From the NCBI RefSeq assembly GCF_003112515.1, contig NZ_BEVZ01000007.1:1-64000 (forward strand): a stretch of 64,000 nucleotides of DNA, written 5' to 3'. The position numbers and the translations under genes are program-made. Below the pieces are notes generated by a model. That model saw nothing but the letters and a program-made list of their open reading frames with translations. It did not search any database and was not told where the DNA came from. The stretch is from Streptomyces fragilis. Lineage in GTDB: Bacteria; Actinomycetota; Actinomycetes; Streptomycetales; Streptomycetaceae. This document shows positions 50,097-59,021 of the stretch, piece after piece. Position 1 is the first letter of the stretch. Every line of letters begins with the position of its first letter.

Positions 50097-51527
50097 TCAG
50101 CCGCGGTGGGCGGCGGCCCAGGCGTGCTGGGCGGCGACGTTCTGCTTGACCTCGGCGAGCTGGACGGCGACCGCGCTCGGGGCGGTGCCGCCGCGGCCGT
50201 CGCGGGAGGCCAGGGCGCCGGGGACGTTCAGGACGGTCCGCACCTCGGGGGTGAGGTGCTCGCTGATCTTGGCGAACTGCTCGTCGGTCAGCTCGTCGAG
50301 CTCCTTGCCGTCCGCCTCCGCGGCCTTCACGCACTCCCCGGCCACCTCGTGCGCGACCCGGAACGGCACACCCTGCTTGACCAGCCACTCCGCGATGTCG
50401 GTGGCCAGCGAGAACCCGGCCGGGGCCAGCTCCTCCATCCGCTCACGGTGCACGGTGAGGGTGGCCATCATGCCGGTGAAGGCGGGGAGCAGGACCTCGA
50501 GCTGGTCGATGGAGTCGAAGACCGGCTCCTTGTCCTCCTGCAGGTCGCGGTTGTACGCGAGCGGGAGGGCCTTGAGGGTGGCCATCAGCCCCGTGAGGTT
50601 GCCGATCAGCCGGCCGGACTTGCCGCGCGCCAGCTCGGCGATGTCCGGGTTCTTCTTCTGCGGCATGATCGAGGAGCCGGTGGAGAAGGCGTCGTGCAGG
50701 GTGACGAAGGAGAACTCCTTCGTGTTCCAGATGATGATCTCCTCGGCGATCCGGGAGACGTTGACGCCGATCATCGCGGTGATGAACGCGAATTCCGCGA
50801 CGAAGTCCCGCGAGGCGGTGCCGTCGATGGAGTTGGCCACGGAGCCGTGCTCGAAGCCGAGGTCCTTGGCGACCGCCTCCGGGTCGAGGCCGAGCGAGGA
50901 CCCGGCCAGCGCGCCCGAGCCGTAGGGGGAGACGGCGGTGCGCTCGTCCCACTGCCGCAGCCGCTCGGCGTCCCGGGTGAGGGCCTGGACGTGGGCCAGC
51001 ACGTGGTGCGCGAAGAGCACCGGCTGGGCGTGCTGCAGGTGGGTGCGGCCGGGCATGGCGACGTCCGGGTGGGCCTCGGCGAGGCCGATCAGCGCGTCCT
51101 GGAGGTCGGCGATCAGCCCGCCGACGATCCGCGCGTGGTCGCGCAGGTACATCCGGAACAGCGTGGCGACCTGGTCGTTGCGGGACCGGCCGGCGCGCAG
51201 CTTGCCGCCGAGGTCCGGGCCGAGCCGCTCCAGCAGCCCGCGCTCGAGTGCGGTGTGGACGTCCTCGTCGGCGATGGTGCCCACGAAGGCGCCGGAGGCG
51301 ACGTCCTGCTCGAGCTGGTCGAGCCCGGCGGTCATGCGCTCGAGCTCGTCGGCGGTGAGCAGTCCGGCCTGGTGCAGCACACGGGCGTGGGCGCGGGAGC
51401 CCGCGATGTCGTAGGGCGCCAGCCGCCAGTCGAAGTGGACCGACGCCGAGAGCTTCGCCAGCGCCTCGGCGGGACCGTCGGCGAACCGGCCGCCCCAGAG
51501 GCGGACGTCACCGCTGTTGCTGCTCAC
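50097..51527 (-). CDS. argH: Argininosuccinate lyase
   Basis: ArgH splits argininosuccinate to arginine and fumarate, the last step of arginine synthesis. The GTG at 51527 follows a perfect GAGGAG and gives 476 residues. The fumarase/aspartase signature is GSSIMPQKKNPD, with RAGRSRNDQVATLF, MPGRTHLQHAQPV and the N-terminal LWGGRFADGPAEAL. It is transcribed on its own, away from argCJBDR, with an ARG-box promoter upstream. The argG gene is not in the window. Confidence 0.97.
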   Translation of the reverse strand: MSSNSGDVRLWGGRFADGPAEALAKLSASVHFDWRLAPYDIAGSRAHARVLHQAGLLTADELERMTAGLDQLEQDVASGAFVGTIADEDVHTALERGLLERLGPDLGGKLRAGRSRNDQVATLFRMYLRDHARIVGGLIADLQDALIGLAEAHPDVAMPGRTHLQHAQPVLFAHHVLAHVQALTRDAERLRQWDERTAVSPYGSGALAGSSLGLDPEAVAKDLGFEHGSVANSIDGTASRDFVAEFAFITAMIGVNVSRIAEEIIIWNTKEFSFVTLHDAFSTGSSIMPQKKNPDIAELARGKSGRLIGNLTGLMATLKALPLAYNRDLQEDKEPVFDSIDQLEVLLPAFTGMMATLTVHRERMEELAPAGFSLATDIAEWLVKQGVPFRVAHEVAGECVKAAEADGKELDELTDEQFAKISEHLTPEVRTVLNVPGALASRDGRGGTAPSAVAVQLAEVKQNVAAQHAWAAAHRG

Positions 51528-51594
51528 TTGCTGCTCCTCGTTGCCGAAGGCCGATGGGGTGCGACCGGCGTGACCCGTCGCCGCACCGTCGTTC

Positions 51595-51629
51595 TGCATG
51601 ATTATGCATTGCTCCGCATGAATCGTCAA
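51595..51629 (-). promoter_or_regulatory. argH promoter with overlapping ARG box
   Basis: On the minus strand, TTGACG (51624-51629) and CATAAT (51601-51606) are 17 bases apart, an excellent promoter. The palindrome TGCAT-GATT-ATGCA (51595-51608) overlaps the -10. The same TGCATnnnnATGC pattern lies in the argC promoter and suits ArgR repression. Confidence 0.82.
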
Positions 51630-51739
51630 TCCGCACCTCCGGTGGCGTCGCCACCGCCGGCGGCCCGGTCCGTCGTGCCGCCGCGTCCACACCTCGGAAC
51701 TCCCGTACGCCGCGGACGACTTCGCAGGAGGATGGCCGC

Positions 51740-52327
51740 ATGGGTAAGTCATACGACCGGATCGACGACCGGCTCCGCGCTTTCATCGAGGCTCAGCCCG
51801 TCTTCTTCACCGCCACCGCTCCGCTCGCCGCCGATGGCACGGTGAACCTGTCCCCCAAGGGCCTCAAGGGGTCCCTGGCCGTGCTGGACGACCACACCGT
51901 CGCGTACCTCGACTTCGCCGGGTCGAACGCCGAGACCGTGGCGCACCTGCGTGAGAACGGGCGGATCACCCTGATGTGGTGCGCCTGGCAGGGCCCGCCG
52001 ACCGTGCTGCGGGTGCACGGTACCGGTGAGGCCGTCTTCCGCGACGATCCCCGCTTCCCGGAGCTGCTCGCGCACTTCCCGGACATCGAGCCCGGCGATC
52101 ACGGGCTGCGGGCGATCGTCGTGGTGACCGCCCGGACGGTGCGGGACGCCTGCGGGTACGCCGTCCCGTACATGAGCTACGAGAGCGACCGGGAGCTGCA
52201 CGGGAAGCGGTTCTCGCGGGACGACGACGATTCGCTGAGCGCGTACTTCGCCAAGAAGGACCACATCGCGACCAGCATCGACGGCCTGCCCGGCGTGCCG
52301 CTCCCGCTGCCTCCGGTGGCTCGCTGA
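51740..52327 (+). CDS. Pyridoxamine 5'-phosphate oxidase-family protein
   Basis: The 195 residues show the split-barrel flavin/heme/F420-binding fold: AQPVFFTATAPLAADGTVNLSPKG, then AYLDFAGSNAETVAHLRENGRITLMWCAW and the late PYMSYESDRELHGKR. A strong GGAGG site precedes the ATG. The cofactor cannot be decided. It is divergent from argH and followed closely by the transpeptidase-like gene. Confidence 0.88.
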   Translation: MGKSYDRIDDRLRAFIEAQPVFFTATAPLAADGTVNLSPKGLKGSLAVLDDHTVAYLDFAGSNAETVAHLRENGRITLMWCAWQGPPTVLRVHGTGEAVFRDDPRFPELLAHFPDIEPGDHGLRAIVVVTARTVRDACGYAVPYMSYESDRELHGKRFSRDDDDSLSAYFAKKDHIATSIDGLPGVPLPLPPVAR

Positions 52328-52337
52328 CGATGGGCAC

Positions 52338-53042
52338 ATGCGCCTGCGCCCCGGTGTCGCCGCGATCGCCCTGTGCCTGCCCCTGCTCGCCGCCCAGGCC
52401 GCGCCGGGCCCTCCCCCGCCGCTGCCCGCGCGGATGGCGGACACCGGCGGCGGGTCCCAGCTGATCACCGCGGAGGCGGCGACCGCCGGCAGCACCACCG
52501 GCACGCTCACCTGGTGGGACCGCACTCCCGCCGGCTGGACGCGGGCCGGGTCGGCGCCCGCCCGGTTCGGGGCGAACGGGCCGGCCGACGGGGCGACCCG
52601 CCGGCAGGGCACCGCCACCACGCCCACCGGCCTGTACGACCTGCCGTTCGCCTTCGGCGTCAAGCCCGCTCCCGCGGACGTGCGCGTGCGGTACCGGCGG
52701 GTGGGGCCCGACTCCTGGTGGTGCCAGGACAACGACTCGCGCGCCTACAACCGCTGGAGCGAGCCGCTGGCCGCGGACTGCCGGCCCGGCGAGGCCGAGC
52801 ACCTGATCGCCTACCGCGAGCAGTACGCGCACGCCCTGGTGATCGGCTTCAACTACCGCCGGCCGGTGCGGGAGCGCGGCGCGGGCATCTTCCTGCACGT
52901 GCACGGCCGCGGCGCGACGGCCGGCTGCGTCTCCGTGCCGGCCGACGCGATGCGCCGCGTCCTGCGCTGGACCGACCCGGCCCGCGACCCGCACATCGCC
53001 ATCGGCACGGCGGACGGGCCGACGGCGATCACGCGGTACTGA
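52338..53042 (+). CDS. L,D-transpeptidase (YkuD)-like secreted protein
   Basis: The 234-residue product has a signal peptide (RPGVAAIALCLPLLAAQAAPG) and a YkuD-type catalytic domain. The active-site part is FLHVHGRGATAGCVSVPADAM, with the His and Cys expected for L,D-transpeptidases. The loop YNRWSEPLAADCR may form a disulfide with that region. Such enzymes make 3-3 peptidoglycan crosslinks or anchor proteins. The gene starts 10 bases after the PNPOx stop. Confidence 0.87.
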   Translation: MRLRPGVAAIALCLPLLAAQAAPGPPPPLPARMADTGGGSQLITAEAATAGSTTGTLTWWDRTPAGWTRAGSAPARFGANGPADGATRRQGTATTPTGLYDLPFAFGVKPAPADVRVRYRRVGPDSWWCQDNDSRAYNRWSEPLAADCRPGEAEHLIAYREQYAHALVIGFNYRRPVRERGAGIFLHVHGRGATAGCVSVPADAMRRVLRWTDPARDPHIAIGTADGPTAITRY

Positions 53043-53049
53043 GCGGCCG

Positions 53050-53112
53050 CCGGGCGAACCGGGACGGCAGCCGGGCGAACCGGGACGGCAGCCGGGCGAA
53101 CCGGGTCGACCG
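53050..53112. repeat. 21-bp tandem repeat, three units
   Basis: Unit CCGGGCGAACCGGGACGGCAG occurs at 53050-53070 and 53071-53091 exactly, and a third at 53092-53112 diverges near its end. It lies between the transpeptidase stop and the argR stop, i.e. in a convergent gap. Confidence 0.85.
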
Positions 53113-53133
53113 CCGGGCGTGCCCGGCGCGCTG

Positions 53134-53685
53134 TCAGGGGGTGGTCCGGCGGCTGTTCTGGGCCAGCGACAGCAGGTGGTCGGCGAGCGCCTGGCCGCCG
53201 GTGGGCTCCCGGCTGATCAGCAGCAGGGTGTCGTCGCCGGCGATGGTGCCCAGGATGTCGTGCAGCTCCGCCTGGTCGATGGCCGAGGCGAGGAACTGGG
53301 CGGCCCCGGGAGGGGTGCGCAGGACCACGAGGTTGGCGGAGGCCTCCGCGGAGATCAGCAGCTCCCCGGAGAGCCGCCGCATCCGCTCCTCCTTGGCGGA
53401 CTCCCCCAGCGGCGCGCGCGGGGTGCGGAAGCCGCCCTCGCTGGGCACCGCGTAGATCAGTTCGCCGTCGGTGTTGCGGATCTTCACCGCGTTCAGCTCG
53501 TCGAGGTCCCGGGAGAGTGTCGCCTGGGTGACGCTCAGCCCGTCGTCGGCGAGCAGCTTGGCGAGCTGGCTCTGCGAGCGCACCGGCTGCCGGTTGAGGA
53601 TGTCGACGATCCGGCGGTGCCGGGCGGTGCGGGTCTGCGGCACGGCGGGCCCGCCCTGCTGCTCGTGGTCCTGCGCCTGACTCAT
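53134..53685 (-). CDS. argR: Arginine repressor ArgR
   Basis: ArgR represses arginine genes when arginine binds its hexamer. The 183 residues have an N-terminal winged helix (RSQSQLAKLLADDGLSVTQ, TLSRDLDELNAVK) and the C-terminal oligomer/arginine domain ending GTIAGDDTLLLI. A basic/Gln-rich leader of about 18 residues precedes the fold. It is the last gene of argCJBDR, 70 bases after argD, and should bind the boxes near argC and argH. Confidence 0.96.
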   Translation of the reverse strand: MSQAQDHEQQGGPAVPQTRTARHRRIVDILNRQPVRSQSQLAKLLADDGLSVTQATLSRDLDELNAVKIRNTDGELIYAVPSEGGFRTPRAPLGESAKEERMRRLSGELLISAEASANLVVLRTPPGAAQFLASAIDQAELHDILGTIAGDDTLLLISREPTGGQALADHLLSLAQNSRRTTP

Positions 53686-53755
53686 CGTGTTCTTCGTCTC
53701 CGGATCCGGTTCGTCCGCCCCTCGGCGGTTGTTCCGCCCTCGGCGGTTCTTCCGC

Positions 53756-54955
53756 CTAGCGGGTCGTGGCGTCGGCCGTCGCGGCGGCCGTGGCGAGGAT
53801 GCCGGGGAGCGCCTGGAGGAAGGCGTCCGTCTCCGCGTCGCTCAGGGTCAGCGGGGGCATCAGCCGCACGACGTCGGGGGCGGGCGCGTTCACCAGGAAC
53901 CCGGCCTCCTGGGCCGCCTGTTGCACGCGGGGTGCGAGCGGCCCGGTGAGCACGATACCCAGCAGCAGCCCCTCGCCCCGGACGTGGGAGACCGCCGCGT
54001 CTCCGAGCGCCTCGATCCCGGTGACCAGACGCTCGCTCTGCCGCTTGACGTTGTCGAGCAGTCCGTCGGCGGCGATGGTGTCCAGGACGGCGAGGCCGGC
54101 CGCGCAGGCGACCGGGTTGCCGCCGAACGTGGTGCCGTGGTGGCCGGGCAGGAACAGCTCGGCGGCGCGGCCGAAGGCGACGACGGCGCCGAGCGGCAGA
54201 CCGCCGCCGAGGCCCTTGGCCAGCGTGACCACGTCGGGCAGCACGCCCTCGTGGGCCTGGTAGGCGAACCAGTGGCCGGTGCGGCCGACGCCGGTCTGGA
54301 CCTCGTCGAGGACCAGCAGCGCGCCGTTCGCGGCGGTGATGGCCCGGGCGGCCTTGAGGTAGCCGGCCGGGGGCACCACCACGCCGTTCTCGCCCTGCAC
54401 CGGCTCGATGATCACCATGGCGGTGTCCTCGGTGACGGCGGCCGCGAGGGCCTGCGCGTCGCCGTAGGGCACGTGGGTGACGTCGCCGGGCAGCGGGAGG
54501 AAGGGTTCCCGCTTGCCGGGCTGGCCGGTGAGGGCCAGCGCGCCCATGGTGCGGCCGTGGAAGCCGCCCTCGGTGGCCACCACGTGGCCGCGGCCGGTGA
54601 GCCGGCCGAGCTTGAAGGCGGCTTCGTTGGCCTCGGTGCCGGAGTTGCAGAAGAAGACCCGGCCGGCCCGCCCGAACAGCTCGAGCAGACGCTCGGCGAG
54701 GGCCACGGTGGGCTCGGCGGCGAAGAAGTTGGAGATGTGGCCCAGCGAGGCGATCTGCCGGGACACCGCCTCGACGATCGCCGGGTGGGCGTGGCCGAGG
54801 GCGTTGACGGCGATGCCTCCGACGAAGTCGAGGTACTCCTTGCCGTCGGCGTCCCAGACCCTGGCGCCCTCGCCGCGGGTGAGCGCCAGCCGGGGGGTGC
54901 CGTAGTTGTTCATCAGGGCGCCGTTCCAGCGCTCCTTCAGTTCGGTGTCGCTCAC
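53756..54955 (-). CDS. argD: Acetylornithine aminotransferase
   Basis: ArgD moves the amino group from glutamate to N-acetylglutamate semialdehyde. The 399 residues include VGGIAVNALGHAHPAIVEA, the cofactor loop FFCNSGTEANEAAFKL, VLDEVQTGVGRTG and the PLP lysine in TLAKGLGGGLPLGAVV. The start overlaps the argB stop by 4 bases. Length and motifs are normal for the class III family. Confidence 0.97.
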   Translation of the reverse strand: MSDTELKERWNGALMNNYGTPRLALTRGEGARVWDADGKEYLDFVGGIAVNALGHAHPAIVEAVSRQIASLGHISNFFAAEPTVALAERLLELFGRAGRVFFCNSGTEANEAAFKLGRLTGRGHVVATEGGFHGRTMGALALTGQPGKREPFLPLPGDVTHVPYGDAQALAAAVTEDTAMVIIEPVQGENGVVVPPAGYLKAARAITAANGALLVLDEVQTGVGRTGHWFAYQAHEGVLPDVVTLAKGLGGGLPLGAVVAFGRAAELFLPGHHGTTFGGNPVACAAGLAVLDTIAADGLLDNVKRQSERLVTGIEALGDAAVSHVRGEGLLLGIVLTGPLAPRVQQAAQEAGFLVNAPAPDVVRLMPPLTLSDAETDAFLQALPGILATAAATADATTR

Positions 54956-55899
54956 GACTGCCCCTCCTCGTCGGCGACGACGGGTCCGTCCGGCACGACC
55001 ATCGTGCCGATGCCCTCGTCGGTGAAGATCTCCAGCAGGATCGAGTGCTGGACCCGGCCGTCGATGACGCGGGCGTTGCCGACGCCGTTGCGCACGGCGT
55101 GCAGGCAGCCCTCCATCTTCGGCACCATGCCGGCGGAAAGCTCCGGCAGGAGTTTCTCGAGCTCGCTCGCGGTGAGGCGGCTGATCACCTCGTCGCTGTT
55201 CGGCCAGTCCTCGTAGAGGCCCTCGACGTCGGTGAGGACCATGAGGGTTTCCGCGTCGAGCGCCGCAGCGAGTGCCGCAGCCGCCGTATCAGCATTGACG
55301 TTGTAGACATGTCCGTCGTCCTGGGAACGGGCGATCGAGGAGACGACCGGGATGCGGCCGTCCGCCAGCAGCGCCTCGACGGCGCCGGTGTCGATCGCGG
55401 TGATCTCTCCGACCCGGCCGATGTCGACGAGTTCGCCGTCGATCTCGGCCAGGTGCTTGGTGGCGGTCAGGGTGTGGGCGTCCTCGCCGGTGAGGCCGAC
55501 GGCGAGCGGGCCGTGCTGGTTGAGCAGGCCGACCAGTTCGCGCTGGACCTGCCCGGCGAGCACCATCCGGACCACGTCCATGGCCTCCTCGGTGGTGACC
55601 CGCAGACCGGCCTTGAACTCGCTGACGATGCCGTGCCGGTCGAGCGCGGCGCTGATCTGCGGGCCGCCGCCGTGCACGACGACCGGCTTGAGGCCGGCGT
55701 GGTGCAGGAAGACGACGTCCTGCGCGAAGGCAGCCTTGAGCTGCTCGTCGACCATGGCGTTGCCGCCGAACTTGATGACGACGGTCTTCCCGCGGTGGCG
55801 GGTCAGCCAGGGCAGCGCCTCGATGAGGATCTGCGCCTTGGGCAGGGCGGTGTGCCGACGGGTGGGCCCGCTGCTGTTCTTCTTCTCGGCTGTCGTCAT
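54952..55899 (-). CDS. argB: Acetylglutamate kinase
   Basis: ArgB phosphorylates N-acetylglutamate and is the usual arginine-sensitive step. The 315 residues have VVIKFGGNAMVDEQLK, LKPVVVHGGGPQIS, GLRVTTEEAMDVVRMVL, the ATP part around LMVLTDVEGLYEDW and a MVPKMEGCLHAVRNG substrate motif. The extra N-terminal helix (about 20 residues) is typical of the hexameric, arginine-inhibited form. It overlaps argJ by 4 bases. Confidence 0.97.
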   Translation of the reverse strand: MTTAEKKNSSGPTRRHTALPKAQILIEALPWLTRHRGKTVVIKFGGNAMVDEQLKAAFAQDVVFLHHAGLKPVVVHGGGPQISAALDRHGIVSEFKAGLRVTTEEAMDVVRMVLAGQVQRELVGLLNQHGPLAVGLTGEDAHTLTATKHLAEIDGELVDIGRVGEITAIDTGAVEALLADGRIPVVSSIARSQDDGHVYNVNADTAAAALAAALDAETLMVLTDVEGLYEDWPNSDEVISRLTASELEKLLPELSAGMVPKMEGCLHAVRNGVGNARVIDGRVQHSILLEIFTDEGIGTMVVPDGPVVADEEGQS

Positions 55900-57047
55900 G
55901 AGGAGTACGCGCTGTTCTCGTGGACGTAGTCGGCGGTGAGGTCGTTGGTCCAGATGGTGGCGGTCTCGTCGCCGGCCGCGAGGTCGGCGACGATGTGCAC
56001 CTCGCGGTAGCGCATGTCGACCAGTTCGCGGTCCTCACCGACGCCGCCGCCCTTGCAGACCCAGACGCCGTTGATGGCGACGTTGAGCCGGTCGGGTTCG
56101 AAGGCGGCGCTCGTGGTACCGATGGCGGAGAGGACCCTGCCCCAGTTGGGGTCCTCCCCGTGGATGGCGCACTTGAGGAGGTTGTTGCGGGCGATGGAGC
56201 GGCCGACCTCGACGGCGTCGGCCTCGGTGGCGGCGTTGACCACCTCCACCTTGATGTCCTTGCTGGCGCCCTCGGCGTCCTGGATCAGCTGCTGGCCGAG
56301 GTCGTCGCAGACGGCGCGGACGGCGGCGGCGAACTCCGCCTCGTCGGGGGTGACTCCGGAGGCGCCGGAGGCGAGCAGCAGCACGGTGTCGTTGGTGGAC
56401 ATGCAGCCGTCGGAGTCGACGCGGTCGAAGGTGACGCGGGTGGCGTCGCGCAGGGCCTTGTCGAGGACGGCGGAGTCGAGGTCGGCGTCCGTGGTGATCA
56501 CGACGAGCATGGTGGCCAGACCCGGGGCGAGCATGCCCGCGCCCTTGGCCATGCCGCCGACCGTCCAGCCGTCGCCGACGGCCACCGAGGTCTTGTGCAC
56601 GGTGTCGGTGGTCTTGATGGCGATGGCGGCCTTCTCGCCGCCGTGCTCGGAGAGGCGGCCGGCGGCCGTCTCCACTCCGGGCAGCAGCTTGTCCATCGGG
56701 AGCAGCACGCCGATCAGGCCGGTCGAGCAGACCGCGACCTGGGCGGCGTTGAGGCCGAGGACCTCGGCGGCCTTCTCCGCGGTGGCGTGCGTGTCCTGGA
56801 AGCCCTTCGGTCCGGTGCAGGCGTTGGCGCCACCGGAGTTGAGGACGACGGCGGACACCTCGCCGCCCCTGAGGACCTGTTCGGACCACAGCACCGGTGC
56901 GGCCTTGACGCGGTTGGAGGTGAAGACACCCGCGGCGGCCAGGCGGGGGCCGTTGTTGACGACCAGGGCGAGGTCGGGGTTGCCGTTCTCCTTGATCCCG
57001 GCGGCGATGCCCGCCGCCGTGAATCCCTTGGCTGCCGTGACGCTCAC
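55896..57047 (-). CDS. argJ: Bifunctional glutamate N-acetyltransferase/ornithine acetyltransferase
   Basis: ArgJ recycles the acetyl group between acetylornithine and glutamate. The 383 residues carry the self-cleavage site MAKGAGMLAPGLATMLVVIT, where the Thr after Ala becomes the nucleophile of the beta chain. Other motifs are GVFTSNRVKAAPVLW and CMSTNDTVLLLASG. Whether it also uses acetyl-CoA is not evident. It lies between argC and argB. A duplicated 21-bp element sits in the 133-base gap upstream. Confidence 0.96.
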   Translation of the reverse strand: MSVTAAKGFTAAGIAAGIKENGNPDLALVVNNGPRLAAAGVFTSNRVKAAPVLWSEQVLRGGEVSAVVLNSGGANACTGPKGFQDTHATAEKAAEVLGLNAAQVAVCSTGLIGVLLPMDKLLPGVETAAGRLSEHGGEKAAIAIKTTDTVHKTSVAVGDGWTVGGMAKGAGMLAPGLATMLVVITTDADLDSAVLDKALRDATRVTFDRVDSDGCMSTNDTVLLLASGASGVTPDEAEFAAAVRAVCDDLGQQLIQDAEGASKDIKVEVVNAATEADAVEVGRSIARNNLLKCAIHGEDPNWGRVLSAIGTTSAAFEPDRLNVAINGVWVCKGGGVGEDRELVDMRYREVHIVADLAAGDETATIWTNDLTADYVHENSAYSS

Positions 57048-57143
57048 TGCATCTCCTCGTTGGCTTCTCCGCCCGTGCGGTGCAGCGGTGCGGCCGTGGT
57101 GGTCTGCGGCCCGGCGGCCGCGCGGACTCCCCCAGCTGCCGCT

Positions 57144-57185
57144 GGGCGGTGCCCGCGGCTCACGGGGCGGTGCCCGCGGCTCACG
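57144..57185. repeat. Exact 21-bp tandem duplication at the end of argC
   Basis: A 21-base unit at 57144-57164 is repeated exactly at 57165-57185. The second copy contains the argC stop codon, so the duplication probably arose by slippage just past the gene end. Confidence 0.85.
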
Positions 57186-58209
57186 GGGCGACTCCGATCG
57201 TGGAAAGTCCGGTGGTCTCGTCCAGGCCCAGGGCGATGTTCATGCTCTGCACGGCGCCGCCCGCGGTGCCCTTGGTGAGGTTGTCGACGGCGGCGACGGC
57301 GATCAGGCGACCGGTGGCCTCGTCGTACGCGACCTGCACCTGCACCGCGTTGGAGCCGACGACCGATCCGGTGGCCGGCCACTGCCCCTCGGGGAGCAGG
57401 TGGACGAACGGCTCGTCCGCGTACGCCTTCGCGTAGGCGTCCCGCACCGTCTCGGCGGTGACGCCCGGCTTCGCCTTGGCGCTGCAGGTGGCGAGGATGC
57501 CGCGCGGCATGGGCGCGAGCATCGGCGTGAACGAGACGCTCACCCGCTCCCCGGCGGCGGCGCTGAGGTTCTGGATCATCTCCGGCGTGTGCCGGTGGCC
57601 GCCGCCGACGCCGTAGGGCGACATGGAGCCCATGACCTCGCTGCCCAGCAGGTGCGGCTTGGCGGCCTTGCCGGCGCCGGAGGTGCCGGAGGCGGCGACG
57701 ATCACGGCCTCCGGCTCGGCCAGGGCGGCGGCGTACGCCGGGAACAGCGCGAGCGAGACGGCGGTCGGGTAGCAACCGGGCACCGCGACACGCTTGGACC
57801 CCTCCAGCGCGGCGCGGGCGCCCGGCAGTTCGGGCAGGCCGTAGGGCCAGGTGCCGGCGTGGGCGCTGCCGTAGAAGCGCTCCCAGTCGGCGGCGTCCTT
57901 CAGCCGGAAGTCCGCGCCCACGTCGATCACCAACAAGTCGGGGCCGAGCTGCTCGGCGACCGGCGCGGACTGGCCGTGCGGCAGCGCGAGGAACACGACG
58001 TCGTGCCCGGCGAGCACGTCGGGGGTGGTCGCCTCCAGCACCCTGTCGGCCAGCGGCAGCAGGTGCGGCTGCAGCGCGCCGAGCGGCTGCCCCGCGTTGG
58101 AGTTCCCGGTCAGCGCGCCGATCTCCACCTCGGGGTGCGCCAGCAGCAGCCTCAGCAGCTCTCCGCCCGCGTATCCACTCGCTCCGGCAACCGCCGCTCG
58201 TACCGTCAT
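57181..58209 (-). CDS. argC: N-acetyl-gamma-glutamyl-phosphate reductase
   Basis: ArgC reduces the ArgB product with NADPH. The 342 residues have the Rossmann loop VAGASGYAGGELLRLL, the catalytic Cys in AVPGCYPTAVSLAL, ASGTSGAGKAAKPHLL and a late HLLPEGQWPATGSV. The ATG follows GGGAGGA and is the first gene of argCJBDR. The order is the standard streptomycete one. Confidence 0.97.
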   Translation of the reverse strand: MTVRAAVAGASGYAGGELLRLLLAHPEVEIGALTGNSNAGQPLGALQPHLLPLADRVLEATTPDVLAGHDVVFLALPHGQSAPVAEQLGPDLLVIDVGADFRLKDAADWERFYGSAHAGTWPYGLPELPGARAALEGSKRVAVPGCYPTAVSLALFPAYAAALAEPEAVIVAASGTSGAGKAAKPHLLGSEVMGSMSPYGVGGGHRHTPEMIQNLSAAAGERVSVSFTPMLAPMPRGILATCSAKAKPGVTAETVRDAYAKAYADEPFVHLLPEGQWPATGSVVGSNAVQVQVAYDEATGRLIAVAAVDNLTKGTAGGAVQSMNIALGLDETTGLSTIGVAP

Positions 58210-58232
58210 GGGTCCTCCCTATCGATGGCACG

Positions 58233-58261
58233 ACTATACGGTGACGCGCATTTTTATGCAA
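58233..58261 (-). promoter_or_regulatory. argC promoter with overlapping ARG box
   Basis: On the minus strand, TTGCAT (58256-58261) and TATAGT (58233-58238) are exactly 17 bases apart. The dyad GCAT-nnnn-ATGC at 58248-58259 overlaps the -35. It matches the box in the argH promoter, so ArgR control of both is likely. Confidence 0.82.
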
Positions 58262-58366
58262 TGAGGTGATCCGGGAGTGGACGCGGGGTGTGGTGTGTCG
58301 GCCGGATCTGCGGGGCTCGACCGCCACGGGGAGGAGGCGTGGCGTGACGGTCGGCGCATGACCCGC

Positions 58367-58472
58367 ACCGGACCGGACCGGACCTCACCGGACCGGATCG
58401 GATCGGATCGGATCGGGCGGGATCGGATCGGAGGTGCCGGTGCAGGGTCCGTCGGGTCCGTCAGGTCCGTCA
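58367..58472. repeat. Pentanucleotide and 9-bp tandem repeats downstream of the PIN gene
   Basis: Runs of GGACC/GGATC pentamers fill 58367-58432, followed by GGTCCGTCR three times at 58446-58472. The last unit contains the PIN gene stop codon. They sit in the 260-base gap between argC and this accessory-looking end. Confidence 0.8.
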
Positions 58473-59021
58473 GCCGCCGAGCAGGTCCTCCGGGCGGAGG
58501 GGGATGCCGCGGAGGTGGCGGCCGCGTTCGCGCATGGTGACGAGGAGGCGGTGCCCCTCGGCGGCGGGGACGAGGCCGCGGGCGATCGCCTCGCGCATCA
58601 CGCCCACGGTGTCCAGCACCCGGATGCCCCGGCGGCGGGCGTAGCGGCCCGCGTCGGCGTCGTCGGTGATCCACACGGCGGTGCGGAACTCCCGCCGGGA
58701 CTCGATGACGGCCAGCGTCTCCGCCTCGCCGAGGTGCTGCAGCGGCCGGTGCGCCAGGCCGCCGAAGACCACGCGCCGCAGTCGCTCGACCAGCACCTGT
58801 TCGGCCTCGCCGTCGACCTCGATCGGTTCGCCCAGCCATCCCGCCCCGTCGACCAGCCCGCCGAGGGCCGGGAGGTGGACGGCCGACCGCCGCGCCTCGT
58901 AAGCGACGGCCTGGGTCCAGCGGCCCCGGTCGTCCAGGACCTTCTCCAGTAACGCGAGCCGGTCCACCGCCGCGAAGCTGCACAGGACCGTGTTGTCGGG
59001 GAACCACCAAGGTCTGCTCAT
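58470..59021 (-). CDS. PIN-domain protein, putative toxin RNase
   Basis: PIN proteins are single-strand RNases, and many are toxins of type II toxin-antitoxin systems. The 183 residues show the acidic quartet: Asp9 in FPDNTVLCSF, Glu99 with Glu101 in LGEAETLAVI, and Asp120-Asp121 in WITDDADAGRYARRRGIRV, followed by DTVGVM. This is the DUF3368/COG2405-like pattern. It overlaps the Xre-ImmA/IrrE gene by 4 bases (59018-59021) and would be cotranslated with it. The target RNA is unknown. Confidence 0.85.
   Translation of the reverse strand: MSRPWWFPDNTVLCSFAAVDRLALLEKVLDDRGRWTQAVAYEARRSAVHLPALGGLVDGAGWLGEPIEVDGEAEQVLVERLRRVVFGGLAHRPLQHLGEAETLAVIESRREFRTAVWITDDADAGRYARRRGIRVLDTVGVMREAIARGLVPAAEGHRLLVTMRERGRHLRGIPLRPEDLLGG

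Noticed and set aside
58367..58472. Replication iterons
   Set aside because: Short pentamer runs without a replication gene or AT-rich region nearby.
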